NCBI RefSeq assembly: GCF_011386835.1
Contig: NC_088792.1
Coordinates: 111,138,421-111,202,420, forward strand
Direction of reading: 5' to 3'
Source: Chrysemys picta bellii
Taxonomy: Eukaryota > Chordata > Testudines > Emydidae
DNA: 64,000 bases
Both the position numbers and the translations under genes were made by a program. The notes beneath the pieces were generated by a model. It saw only the letters and a program-made list of their open reading frames with translations, was not told where the DNA came from and searched no databases. The first letter of the stretch is position 1; each line of letters opens with the position of its first letter. Positions 47,857 to 57,675 of this stretch are shown here, piece by piece.

Positions 47857-48147
47857 TGACATCACAAAGGCCTTTTGCAGGACCTCAGCCTATTGGCCAA
47901 AGGTGCAGGGGAGGTGGTGACCTCACAGAGGGATGCTGACATCAGCCAGGCAGGACAGGGGCGCAGGGCCAGGGAAACCTCAGAGACCCCTGTGGCTTTG
48001 CTTCAGCAAGTCTCCTTCTCGAGGTCTCTCTTTGAGGTCTGAGAGAGTATTTGGGTTCACGTACGTGAGCACCAGGAGGAACCTCTTTTGAGTTTTCTCC
48101 TTTCTTTTTCCTGATTTCACTAGAAAACAGACGTCCCTGTTTAGAAG
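47857..48147 (+). promoter_or_regulatory. Promoter-like region and candidate non-coding first exon
   Basis: Three TGACnTCA motifs (TGACATCA 47,857; TGACCTCA 47,918; TGACATCA 47,937), a CRE/ATF-like arrangement, and an inverted CCAAT (ATTGG, 47,892) lie within 90 bp. Downstream, TTTAGAAG|GTAAGAGCC at 48,148 is a good splice donor that could end a 5'-untranslated exon. The position upstream of the MROH exons in the same orientation suggests this was the MROH gene start. No coding sequence or transcript evidence is available, so this is inference. Confidence 0.4.
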
Positions 48148-49404
48148 GTAAGAGCCTCCGAGAGGTTTGGAACCTGTTCAGTCTGATGCATCTGGCGCCA
48201 GCTGAATTTTAGGCATGGAAAACACTAGCTTAAGGTGGCCGAATTTTATTCCCCACCTGGGATTTTGTCCCTTAGAATCACTGGGGATATTAGGGTTTGT
48301 CCTTTTTCTTTTACCTTTTCCTCCATCCCTCCCTCCTTTCTCTTCATCTCTTACTTCTTTTGTCCTTTCCCCGTTCCCCTCCCACCACCAGGAGGGGGGG
48401 GTGTGTGTCGTGGGGGGTGCTCTACAACTCCCATTGTCGAGGTCCACCGAAAAATGTGGCGTTGAAATAGTGCTCAGACAGTGATCCCCAGCGGTGAGCT
48501 GGGCCATCCTTTGGGCTCTCTGGTGAGAACCCTCATCCTCCCGCCCCTCGGTCGCTACCCTGATTAGCTGAGCAGGGGGTTATTGACAGGGAGGAGACTC
48601 AGGTCCCTGTTGTTTTCTTTTAAGACCAAGTAAATAGTTATAACCAGTCATATGTTCGACAAATTTTGCTGCTTCTCTGCAGTTCATTATTTTCTCTACC
48701 ATTCCAGTTCTCCTAAAATACTTGCTGAATAATTACTATGAACTCTTGCTGGTCTGGAACTCACTTGAGAACACTTTATTCAGGTCATTCAATGTCTGAA
48801 ATTCAAGATCCGATGGTTAGTTTGAAAATCAGGGCTCTTGGGTCCTATTCCCAACTCTGCCACGGACTGGCTGTGTGACCTAAGACAAGTCAATTCTCCT
48901 TGCTCAGCCTTAGCTTCTCCCTCTTTCAAGTAGGGATAACAATCCGCTCCTACCTACCTCCCGACAGGTGGAGGATGGGGATCTATTGGAGAGTGTCACT
49001 AGGAGCAGTGCATAAGATGAGGTGTCCTATCACGTTTACTCAGATCAGATTAGGACATAATAGAATGGCTGAAATAGTCTATTTTATTTGTATTTTATTA
49101 TGTTGCAATTGTTAAGAGCAGCAACTACTTAGCTCAGACTGAAACATCTTATCTAATTTTTGAGATCTAAGTGTCTCCTCTTTGTGTGCGACGAGACAAA
49201 CACGTACTCCTGTTCTTTTTGTGACACAGAAGATGCTTTTGTTTTGCAACAAAATATTTTTGCAAAGAATTTTCATGCCACTTGATATGATTTCAAGAAA
49301 CAAACTGGTTTAGTTTGAATGGGATTTTCGGACAGAAACGGTTTCAATGAAATTTCCCCACCATCTCGATTTCTGGGCTCTATCCCTGTCTTTGGGGGGT
49401 TTGC
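48148..49404. other. Presumed first intron, with a MIR-like remnant
   Basis: No exon supported. A MIR-like segment (GGCTGTGTGACCTAAGACAAGTCAATTCTCC...) lies at about 48,840-48,965. Confidence 0.45.
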
Positions 49405-50961
49405 TGTCTGTTAGAACAGGAGTCTGATTTGGATAGGGATAGAGACCTCTTTAATGTTTTTAATGAAGTAAATACTAATGGGAATTGTGTGATCATGGGA
49501 GACTTTAACTTCCCAGATATAGACTGGAGGACAAGTGCTAGTAATATAATAGGGCTCAGATTTTCCTAGCTGTGATAGCTGATGGATTCCTTCACCAAGT
49601 AGTTGAAGAACCAACAGGAGGGGATTGCATTTTAGATTTGGTGTGGGTAGTGAGGATCTCTTAGAAGAAATGGTTGTAGGGGACAGCCTTGGTTTGAGCG
49701 ATCATGAGCTAATTCAGTTTAAACTAAATGGAAGGGTAAACAAAAATAGATCTGTGACTAGGGTTTTTGATTTCAAAAGGGCTAACTTTAAAAAATTAAG
49801 GAAATTAGATAGGGAAGTGGATTGGACTGAAGAACTTGTGGATCTAAAGGTGGAGAAGGCCTGGAATTACTTCAAGTCAAAGTTGCAGAAACTATCAGAA
49901 GCCTGCATCCCAAGAAAGGGGGGAAAATTCATAGGCAGGAGTTGTAGACCAAGTTGGATGAGCAAGCATCTCAGAGAGATGATTAAGAAAAAGCAGAAAG
50001 CCTACAAGGTGTGGAAGATGGAAGTGATCAGCAAGGAAAGCTACCTTACTGAGGTCAGAAAATGTAGGGACAAAGTGAGAAAGGCCGAAAGCCATGTAGA
50101 GTTGGACCTTGCAAAGGGAATTCAAACCAATAGTAAAAGGTGTAAAAGGTTCTATAGCCATATAAATAAGAAGAAAACAAAGAAAGAAGTGGGACCGCTA
50201 AACACTGAGGATGGAGTGGAGGTTAAGGATAATCTAGGCATGGCCCAATATCTAAACAAATACTTTGCCTCAGTCTTTAAGAGGCTAATGAGGAGCTTAG
50301 AGATAATGGTAGGATGACAAATGGGAATGAGGATATGGAGGTAGATATTACCACATCTGAGTTAGAAGCCAAACTCGAACAGTTTAATGGGACTAAATCG
50401 GGGGTCCCAGATAATCTTCATCCAAGAATATTAAAGGAACTGGCATATGAAATTGCAAGCCCATTAGCAAAAAATGTTAATGAATCAGTAAACTCAGGGG
50501 TTGTTCCGTATGACTGGAGAATTGCTAACATAGTTCCTAGCTTTAAGAAAGGGGAAAAAAGTGATCCGGGTAACTACAGGCCTGTTAATTTGACATCTGT
50601 AGTATGCAAGGTCTCAGAAAATGTTTTGAAGGAGAAAGTAGTTAAGGACATTGAGGTCAATTGTAATTGGGACAAAATACAACATGGTTTTACAAATGGT
50701 AGAGCGTGCCAAACCAACCTGATCTCCTTCTTTGAGAAGGTCACAGATTGTTTAGACAAAGGAAACGCAGTGGATCTAATTTACCTCAGTTTCAGTAAGG
50801 CATTTGATACGGTTCCACATGGGGAATTATTAGCTAAATTGGAAAAGATGAGGATCAATATGAAAATTGAAAGGTGGATAAGGAATTGGTTAAAGGGGAG
50901 ACTACAACGGGTCGTACTGAAAGGTGAACTGTCAGGCTGGAGGGAGGTTACTAGTGGAGTT
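49405..50961 (+). pseudogene. CR1 LINE ORF2 (endonuclease plus partial RT), truncated
   Basis: Order of motifs: an APE-type endonuclease with CVIMGDFNFPDIDW and GLSDHELIQF (catalytic GDFN and SDH sites), then KSGVPDNLHPRILKELA, NYRPVNLTSVVCKVSE and HGFTNGRACQTNL (RT fingers), then VDLIYLSFSKAFDTVPH (RT motif A). In motif A the first, metal-binding aspartate is serine (YLSF for the usual YLDF), so the RT would be dead even if complete. Frames change near 49,570-49,625 and 50,317. The copy stops at TSGV (50,961), just before the YADD region, where it meets an opposite-strand LINE. Confidence 0.92.
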
Positions 50962-51292
50962 CTTATATTATGGGAACAAGTAAATAACTTTTCCTTATTC
51001 ACTTTCTTCACATCACTCATGATTTCATATACCTCTATCATATCCCCCCATAGTCTCCTCTTTTCCAAGCTGAAAAGTCCTAGCCTCTTTAATCTCTCCT
51101 CATATGGGACCCCTTCCAAACCTCTAATCATTTTAATTGCCCTTCTCTGAACCTTTTCTAATGCCAGTATATCTTTTTTGAGATGAGGAGACCACATCTG
51201 TACACAGTATTCAAGATGTGGGTGTACCATGGATTTATATAAGGGCAATAAGATATTCTCCGTCTTATTCTCAATCCCCTTTTTAATGATTC
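50962..51292 (-). pseudogene. CR1-type LINE ORF2 C-terminus, minus strand, cut by the gap
   Basis: Minus-strand translation from the gap gives NILLPLYKSMVHPHLEYCV, KKDILALEKVQRRAIKMI, ERLKRLGLFSLEKRRLWGD and KVNKEKLFTCSHNIRT. These match the same protein region as the CR1 at 4,475-4,810 but from another subfamily. Its 3' side ends at an internal breakpoint. The fragments at 37,640 and 60,355 may be terminal pieces of this family. Confidence 0.88.
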
Positions 51293-51792
51293 NNNNNNNN
51301 NNNNNNNNNNNNNNNNNNNNNNNNNNNNNNNNNNNNNNNNNNNNNNNNNNNNNNNNNNNNNNNNNNNNNNNNNNNNNNNNNNNNNNNNNNNNNNNNNNNN
51401 NNNNNNNNNNNNNNNNNNNNNNNNNNNNNNNNNNNNNNNNNNNNNNNNNNNNNNNNNNNNNNNNNNNNNNNNNNNNNNNNNNNNNNNNNNNNNNNNNNNN
51501 NNNNNNNNNNNNNNNNNNNNNNNNNNNNNNNNNNNNNNNNNNNNNNNNNNNNNNNNNNNNNNNNNNNNNNNNNNNNNNNNNNNNNNNNNNNNNNNNNNNN
51601 NNNNNNNNNNNNNNNNNNNNNNNNNNNNNNNNNNNNNNNNNNNNNNNNNNNNNNNNNNNNNNNNNNNNNNNNNNNNNNNNNNNNNNNNNNNNNNNNNNNN
51701 NNNNNNNNNNNNNNNNNNNNNNNNNNNNNNNNNNNNNNNNNNNNNNNNNNNNNNNNNNNNNNNNNNNNNNNNNNNNNNNNNNNNNNNNNNNN
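51293..51792. other. Assembly gap, 500 N
   Basis: Exactly 500 N. It removes the 5' side of the first visible MROH coding exon and the 5' part of the minus-strand LINE. Its true length is unknown; a round 500 is typical of a placeholder. Confidence 1.
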
Positions 51793-51986
51793 CCAGGAGC
51801 CCAGCCCTGATTCCCAGCAGGAGGCATCGCCCGGCCCGGTCACTGAGGACCTTCCAGCCTCCCCAGGGCAGGAGGTGGAGGATCCCTGTCCCACCACCAG
51901 CAGCTCGGCCCGCTTCCCATGGGACAGCAGCAGTGCCTGGGACTCGGGCAGCAGCGAGGCCGATGGGCGCCGCAGCTTTGTTCCAG
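51793..51986 (+). CDS. MROH copy, first visible exon (5' cut by gap)
   Basis: In frame from 51,794: QEPSPDSQQEASPGPVTEDL ... SSAWDSGSSEADGRRSFVP, ending phase 1 at CCAG|GTGAGG. Ser/Pro/Glu-rich and probably disordered, like an N-terminal linker. The start is inside the assembly gap. Confidence 0.65.
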
Positions 51987-52381
51987 GTGAGGAATCAGGC
52001 TGGGCTCAGGGAGAGGTGAGGGCGGGGCTGTGAACACCCTGGGCCCAGGCCCTCGATCAGTGCTATGGGGGCGGATCCCCAGCCCAGGGGTCTGGCCTGA
52101 GCCACATGAACCCCACTGACACTAGATGCTGCCACTTTGGTCCTCGGTGCTCCAGTTGGGGGGAGGCACCTCCCAGGGAGTCCAGGACAGCGTGGGGGGG
52201 TCTCTTTGCTATGGGCTCCTGCAGGAGTTGGGGGCTGAAGGCATCACTGAGACGGGGGAGTGTGGGGCCCGATCTGCCCTGGGTCCCGGAGGTGGGAAGG
52301 GGACACATTGCCCCAGCGTGCCCCTGTCCTTCCCCCGAGTGGCAGCAGGCGTCACCCTGTCCCCTTCTCTCCCTGGTGCAG

Positions 52382-52485
52382 GGACCGCCAGGGACTCAGG
52401 GGACGAGGAGGAGGAATGGGTGGACGTGGCCACAGAGGAGGCTGCTCTCAATAACAGCCGAGAGCAGCTCCAAGACGGAGAAAAG
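52382..52485 (+). CDS. MROH copy, acidic exon
   Basis: GGTGCAG|GGACC to GAAAAG|GTACAA, 104 nt, phase 1 to 0: TARDSGDEEEEWVDVATEEA then ALNNSREQLQDGEK. The phase fits the preceding exon exactly (split glycine codon). Confidence 0.75.
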
Positions 52486-52841
52486 GTACAAACGTTCCCA
52501 GCTGTGCTGGAACCGAGACTGTCCTGCCCCTTCCCAGCACCTGACCCCCTGCAGAGGGTCTTGTCCCTGATGATCCACCAGCCCTAATGGGGACCTTTCT
52601 CCTCCATGATCTGGGACCCCAGAGGTGGGGGTGTCTGTCACACACTAGCCGGGTCTCCTCCCCCCACAGGCACTGTCCCAGTTCCTGACCCTGCTTGTGG
52701 TGGAGTGGTGGGTGATTTGGACAATGGGCGGGTCCCCACTATCCCCCATTCAGGCCTGAGTCCTGCAGCTACTGTTTGGGGGCAGGGAGGTCTCTGGCTA
52801 ACTGGCTCTCTCTCCCCTAACCCCACTCCTGGTGGGTGCAG

Positions 52842-52962
52842 GAGGAGGCCCAGCAGCTCGTGTTCCTGCACGCCATCCACCCCGCGGCTCGCTGCACAGC
52901 AGAGAAGGCAGGACACACTGGAGCCGCACTGCTGCAAGGCGGCTGTGGCGGAGAGGATTGTG
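52842..52962 (+). CDS. MROH copy, frameshifted exon
   Basis: Borders GGTGCAG|GAGG and ATTGTG|GTGAGC are good, but the length is 121 nt between two phase-0 neighbours. The front reads EEAQQLVFLHAIHPAARCTAE. The back makes sense only in another frame, RQDTLEPHCCKAAVAERIV, which continues smoothly into ELIEELPD of the next exon. So one base was gained, or two lost, near 52,895-52,912 (GCACAGCAGAGAAGGC). Confidence 0.75.
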
Positions 52963-53263
52963 GTGAGCGAGACACGGCGCCCAGAGGGAGGACAGAGACA
53001 TGGGAGGGGCAGGGGTCTCCCCAGGCCAATGGATGGGGGATGGCTGGTGCTGGAGGGGCAGCTGAGGGCAGGGATTGCTGGGGCTGAAGACTGGGGAGAA
53101 GAGACGGGAGAAATTCGGAGAGTGGTCACTATTGGGCAGGAATCGGAGGAGTGGGGGGCAGGTGGGGGGATCCTGCTGGTTGTGTGGGGCCCTGGCTGTG
53201 TAATCTCCTCACTGGGAAGTGTCAGTGAGGCCCGAATCTCACACGCTCCTTTGGGTCTCACAG

Positions 53264-53343
53264 GAGCTCATTGAGGAGCTGCCTGATAACTCTCCACCCG
53301 GCGCCGTCCTCGCCAACTCCCTGATTGCTGTGGGCAACCTCAG
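53264..53343 (+). CDS. MROH copy exon
   Basis: TCTCACAG|GAGC to CCTCAG|GTACCG, 80 nt, phase 0 to 2: ELIEELPDNSPPG then AVLANSLIAVGNL. A helix-rich HEAT-like segment. Confidence 0.82.
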
Positions 53344-53765
53344 GTACCGAGACCCGCCGGCCCGGTTCCCCTAACCCCAGTGCTGCTCAGGCCCAGGGCT
53401 GGGAGTCACTGCCCCTCCCACTCCCAGGTCACCGCCCAAGGGTGGCTCCTCTGGCAGAGGTGCGGGGAAGGTTCACTCTCTCCTGGCTGGGCTGTTCTTT
53501 TCACTCCAGTAACATTGCAACGGCTTTGGGGAGAGGCTCACACCCAGGATCAGATACAGGAGGGGCAGCAGGGTGCAGGGAACAGGGGCTATTCCTGCCC
53601 TGCCACTGTCTGTCTGAGAAACCTTGGCCTTGTCATTCCCTGGCTCGGTGCCTCAGTTTCCCTTCTTGCCAGCCTGTGCCTATTTCCCTGCAGTTTCACC
53701 TGCGTGTTGGTGCCAGTCCCATCCCCGTACTGCACAGTCTAATACCGGCTCCTCTCTCTTGCCAG

Positions 53766-53871
53766 CACCATGACACCTGCCCTGGAGCCAGAGCTGGAGA
53801 CCCACCTCCTCCGAGCTGCCCTGCACGCCGTCTTCACCCTGGGCATGGAGAAGGACACCGCCCAAGTTCAG
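53766..53871 (+). CDS. MROH copy exon
   Basis: TTGCCAG|CACC to GTTCAG|GTAGAT, 106 nt, phase 2 to 0: TMTPALEPELETHLLRAALH then AVFTLGMEKDTAQVQ. Its leading base completes the serine codon begun in the previous exon. Confidence 0.82.
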
Positions 53872-53942
53872 GTAGATCATGCTAAAGTCATGGATTGAAG
53901 AGCCAGCTGTCATCCTGCCATGAGTCCTTGCTAATTGCCTGC

Positions 53943-54758
53943 TGTCAGGACTGAGATCCCCACTTTGAACTTTAGGGTACAAATGTAGGGGCCTGCATAA
54001 AAACTTCTAAGCTTAATTACCAGCTTAGCTCTGGTTCGGCTGCCACCATTTTCAATGGATTCCCTCCCTGGGAAACCTTGAAAAACCTTCACCAAATCCC
54101 TGGTGAAAACAAATCCAACCCCTTGGATTTAAAACAAGGGGAAATTAACCATTCCCCTCCTTCCTCCCACCAACTCCTGGTGAATCAAGATCCAAAACCC
54201 CTTTGGATCTAAAACAAGGAAAAAATCAATCAGGTTCTTAAAAAGAAGGTTTTTAATTAAAGAAAAAGGTAAAAATCATCTCTGTAAAATCAGTATGGAA
54301 ATCAACCTTACAGGGTAATCAAACTTAAAGAGCTCAGAGGACTCCCCTCTAGTCTCAGGTTCAAAGTACAGCAAACAAAGATAAACACTCTAGTAAAAGG
54401 TACATTTACAAGTTGAGAAAACAAAGGAAAACTAACACGCCTTGCCTGGCTATTTACTTACAAGTTTGAAATAGGAGAGACTTGCTTAGAAAGATGTGGA
54501 GAACCTGGATTGATGTCTGGTCCCTCTCAGTCCCCGAGAACGAACACTCTCCCAAACAAAGAACACAAACAAAAGCCTTCCCCCCCCCAAGATTTGAAAG
54601 TATCTTGTCCCCTTATTGGTCCTTTAGGTCAGATGCCAGCCAGGTTACCTGAGCTTCTTAACCCTTTACAGGGAAAAGGATTTTGGAGTCTCTGGCCAGG
54701 AGGGATTTATAGTACTGTACACAGGACAGCTATTACCCTTCCCTTTATAGTTATGACA
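53943..54758 (-). mobile_element. Solo LTR, 816 bp, in an MROH intron
   Basis: On the minus strand it begins TGTCATAACTATAAAGGG and ends CTCAGTCCTGACA. It is flanked by CCTGC on both sides (53,938-53,942 and 54,759-54,763), a 5-bp duplication. A minus-strand TATA (ACTATAAATCCC) lies near 54,705-54,716. No internal genes remain. Confidence 0.93.
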
Positions 54759-54901
54759 CCTGCAGTGGGATGTGAAGGAGAGAGGCCAGGATATGTGTTT
54801 GGGGGTCTCACCAGTGCTTCCCAGAGACCCCACTTCCCATCCTGTGGCAAGTTTAGCCCCAGTTTCCCTAATTCTGACCCATGGCTCTCCCTTGCTTTCA
54901 G

Positions 54902-54997
54902 GATCTGCCTAGGGTCTTGCCAGACCTCCTGGACGCCATGCTGGGGAACCTGCTGGCAGAGTCCCCAGACACCGACAGGCTCCAGTACATCTTGGAG
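54902..54997 (+). CDS. MROH copy exon
   Basis: CTTTCAG|GATC to TTGGAG|GTGAGC, 96 nt, phase 0-0: DLPRVLPDLLDAMLGNLLAE then SPDTDRLQYILE. The counterpart of the orphan exon at 45,308-45,403. Confidence 0.88.
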
Positions 54998-55130
54998 GTG
55001 AGCCCGATGAGAGGGGTGGGGGCAATTTTACCTTCACTCTTAGATCCATTTTCCAGTCTGTCCTCCTAGCCGGGCCCCCAGTGGGCATCCTTGGTCAGGG
55101 CAGTCAGTGCAATGCTTCCTTTCCCCACAG

Positions 55131-55235
55131 CACATTAACTACTGGATCATGTCCAGGGTGCCGCGAGAGAGAGCCAGGGCCGTTAAGAGCAGCACGGCCC
55201 TGCTCAGATTCACCATCACCCTCCCTGAGTTTGAC
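55131..55235 (+). CDS. MROH copy exon with mutated splice donor
   Basis: CCCCACAG|CACA start, 105 nt phase 0-0: HINYWIMSRVPRERARAVKS then STALLRFTITLPEFD. The donor should follow at 55,236 but reads ATAAGT where GTAAGT is expected. Read-through reaches TGA at 55,248-55,250. The next exon begins in perfect phase, so the exon end at 55,235 is well supported. Confidence 0.85.
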
Positions 55236-55500
55236 ATAAGTGACCTCTGACTGTGCTCCAGGTTCATGCCTCCCTGTCATCCTGGAGCAGCTGGGGAAGC
55301 AAGTCCTCATGGAGGGCCCTGTCCACAGCCCTGTGCTCCAGGCTTCCTTGGGGGCAGAGGAAATTAAGGGTCTGGCTCTAGCTCCTATCCTCTAGCATCT
55401 CCTGCAGAGGGGCTGAGGGGAAGGAGAGTCCTGGCCCGGGGGGACTGGGAGCTAACAGGAAAATGCTGATGGAGTCCCCTCTCCCTCTCCCGTCCATTAG

Positions 55501-55636
55501 AACTCAGCGGAATTCCCCAGGATGGGTCACCACATGGCACAGCTGGCTCTGTCCGTCAGTGACCCAGCCAAGGACATCAGCCGGCAGGCCAGGGAGGGGG
55601 TTTACCGGCTCTACCAGCTGCTGCTGCACCAGAGGG
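55501..55636 (+). CDS. MROH copy exon
   Basis: GTCCATTAG|AACT to CAGAGGG|GTAAGG, 136 nt, phase 0 to 1: NSAEFPRMGHHMAQLALSVS then DPAKDISRQAREGVYRLYQL. Continuous with the previous exon in family order. Confidence 0.88.
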
Positions 55637-55862
55637 GTAAGGAACCCAGCTGGGAAATGGCACCCGCTAGAAGAGTGAGACTGGGACCCCAGCCAATTTC
55701 TCCGAGACTGACCCCGGCTGGAGGATGAGTCTCTCTATCACTTTCTGTGTTCCACACCACGCCCTGCAATTCTGTTGGGCCAGGCACGCAGCGAGGACTC
55801 TGCCCACTGTGCAGCCACCAATGGGATTGGAAGGACACAAGCCCTGCAACCAGAAGGACAAA

Positions 55863-55931
55863 TGTGTGTGTCTCTCTCTCCCTATCACCTACTCCCTCCT
55901 GGGGGAAACCCAGCAGCTGATGGGGGAAAAG
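55863..55931 (+). CDS. MROH copy exon, 5' border unclear, donor mutated
   Basis: ITYSLLGETQQLMGEK (55,884-55,931) continues directly into QEDDTANV of the last exon. The expected donor at 55,932 reads ATGAGC instead of GTGAGC. No AG acceptor is visible at the 5' side, where the sequence is a CT-rich tract, so the start is approximate and part of the exon may be deleted. Confidence 0.6.
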
Positions 55932-56464
55932 ATGAGCAGCTGCATTAGCCTCAGGAGATTAGGGCGGGGCCCAGGCCTCATTCCCATCCTGTGGCCATTC
56001 GCTGGCCTGGCACAAGGAGCCTGGTGGGGAATGAAAGGGAGAGCAGGTGCTCCTGGGAAGGGAGATGAATTCACCTCCATGAGCAGGAGCGAGCCAGCTT
56101 GTCCCCGGAGCAGCTCCACCCAGCTCTTTAGCCAGGCTAATTAATGACCAGCTTTGCTTTATCCCAGACTTACGTTCTTAGGACAGGGTGCTATCGCTCT
56201 TGGGAAGGGCAGGAGAGTCCCCCAAGTGCCCTCTGCGAGACTCTCCTGTCCCACAGGGCCGCACCCAATTCCTAGTGGTCTGGTGTCTGTGTCACCCGAG
56301 CCACCACCCAGAGTTGCTCCCATAACTGGCAGCCTGGGAGGCCAAGGACTGACGGGTGATGGCGTCTGACCAGGCAGGGCTGAGGCACATGGGCAGGGGA
56401 CGCTTGTCCTGCTGCTGGCAAGGCTGGACCCATTCTGGAGAGAACAGGAGGATTCAGTCAGCAG

Positions 56465-56966
56465 TAGGGTTACCATGTCTAATAAATAAAAAAAGAGGAC
56501 CCTCCACGGGCCCTGACCCCGCCCATTTCCCCACCCCCTAGCCCCGCCCCAACTCCGCCCCTTCCCCGCCCTAACTCAGCCCCCTCCTCCCTCCCACTCC
56601 CAGCCATGGGGAAAGGGCTGCCCCAGCGCTACCGGCTTCACGGTTTGCCGGGCAGCCCCCAGACTCTGCGCCCCCGACTGGCGCTTCCCCAGCGCAGCTG
56701 GAGCCCGGGAAGGGAAGTGCCTGGCTGGCGGCTGGGGGTCCGGAGGCAGGGGGGGCTGCCCGAAGCCGGTAGCGCTGGCTCGGGCAGCTCGGCTCTTAAA
56801 GTCTGAGAGGGGAGGAGCAGAGCAGATCAGAGCAGCCGCGGGAGGGGAAGTGCCCGGCCGGCATTTTCCCGGACATGTTTGGCTTTTTGGCAATTCCCCC
56901 CGGACAGGTGTTTGATTGCCGAAAAGCAGGACATGTCCGGGAAAAACCGGACGTATGGTAACCCTA
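56465..56966. mobile_element. hAT-type element, 502 bp, with empty site in the other arm
   Basis: TIRs TAGGGTTACCAT / ATGGTAACCCTA and a perfect 8-bp duplication GTCAGCAG (56,457-56,464 and 56,967-56,974). The corresponding place in the right arm (59,858-59,865) has a single copy and no insertion. Interior ends carry CCGGACATGTCC-like mirrors. No transposase. Confidence 0.96.
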
Positions 56967-57425
56967 GTCAGCAGGGGCTGCCGATCCGTCCCATTCACCA
57001 GGGCTGCCATCCTGCGGCTTCAGCATTAGTGGCTGGGGTGACTTGGGGAAAGGTCTCAACCTCCCCACATCCCACTTCACTGCTGCCAGAATCCCTCCTG
57101 ATCCTCCCGCTACAGTCCCCTCCCTACCCAACCTGGGTGGGGCTGGAGGAGTGGGGTCTGAGAACTTGAGCTGTGGATTGGAGGTGGAACAGCTGTCAGG
57201 GGCACTGAGGGGGAAGTGGCAGGAGCTCCCCGTACAAGGAGGGGGGTTGCCACTGGAGGTCACTAGGAAGGACAACAAGACTCCATCCTGGGAATCAGGA
57301 GGGGGAATCCATCCCTCAGAGGTGGGCAGGGGCTGGGTGGAAATGCTGCTGGTTCCAGGGGCCGTTAATCCCCCCTGATTCCTCGGAGGCGTCTGAGTCT
57401 CAGACAGGTTCTCGTTCCCTTGCAG

Positions 57426-57518
57426 CAGGAGGACGACACGGCCAATGTGATGCGCCAGCTCCGTATCATGCGGCACTTGCGCCAGGTGCCCGAGGCGCTG
57501 CAGGGCCTGTGCCTCTGA
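57426..57518 (+). CDS. MROH copy, last exon
   Basis: CCCTTGCAG|CAGG, then QEDDTANVMRQLRIMRHLRQ and VPEALQGLCL, stop TGA 57,516-57,518. 31 codons including stop. The inverted copy at 59,314-59,406 differs by D/V and R/L changes and two silent changes. The reverse-strand open frame over the same bases is a by-product. Confidence 0.75.
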   Translation, partial: QEDDTANVMRQLRIMRHLRQVPEALQGLCL

Positions 57519-57675
57519 GGCCACCAGCAACTCCCGCTCTCTGCTGCAGGTACTGCTCTGGCTCTCTGTAAATGGGGAGCTAGTGGAAGGGGAAATGGAG
57601 CCCCCTGGCACTCACAGAAACCCTCTCCCCTCTCTGTGGAGCAGGGTCCTTTCCTCTGCCCCATATGGTGCAGAA

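Larger units (their letters stand above)
51793..57518 (+). pseudogene. Maestro-heat-like-repeat (MROH) family gene copy, decayed
   Basis: Nine exon-like segments with mostly correct AG/GT borders and compatible phases read through to a stop at 57,516-57,518 (…VPEALQGLCL). MROH proteins are HEAT/armadillo-type helical-repeat scaffolds, expanded in reptiles and birds; molecular role mostly unknown. Evidence of decay: the exon at 52,842-52,962 is 121 nt where flanking phases need a multiple of three; donors at 55,236 and 55,932 read AT instead of GT; the stretch between 55,637 and about 55,863 lacks the exon that should link RLYQLLLHQRG to ITYSLLGE; and a solo LTR sits in the intron 53,872-54,901. 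The N-terminus is lost in the gap. It could be a damaged member of a multigene family or contain assembly errors. Confidence 0.75.
56435..57620 (+). repeat. Left arm of a large inverted duplication
   Basis: Apart from the hAT insertion at 56,465-56,966, this arm is the near-identical reverse complement of 59,212-59,887 (mid-90s percent by eye). It begins CTGGAGAGAACAGGAGG and ends CTCACAGAAA. It contains the MROH last exon. Confidence 0.93.

Noticed and set aside
50940..51292. Twin-priming as explanation for the inverted CR1 pair
   Set aside because: Twin-priming inverts the 5' part relative to a sense 3' end. Here the 5' part is sense, the 3' part antisense, and the two appear to be different subfamilies.
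50781..51897. Long open frames running through the N gap
   Set aside because: Unknown bases were read as open codons; only the LINE end and the exon end are real sequence.
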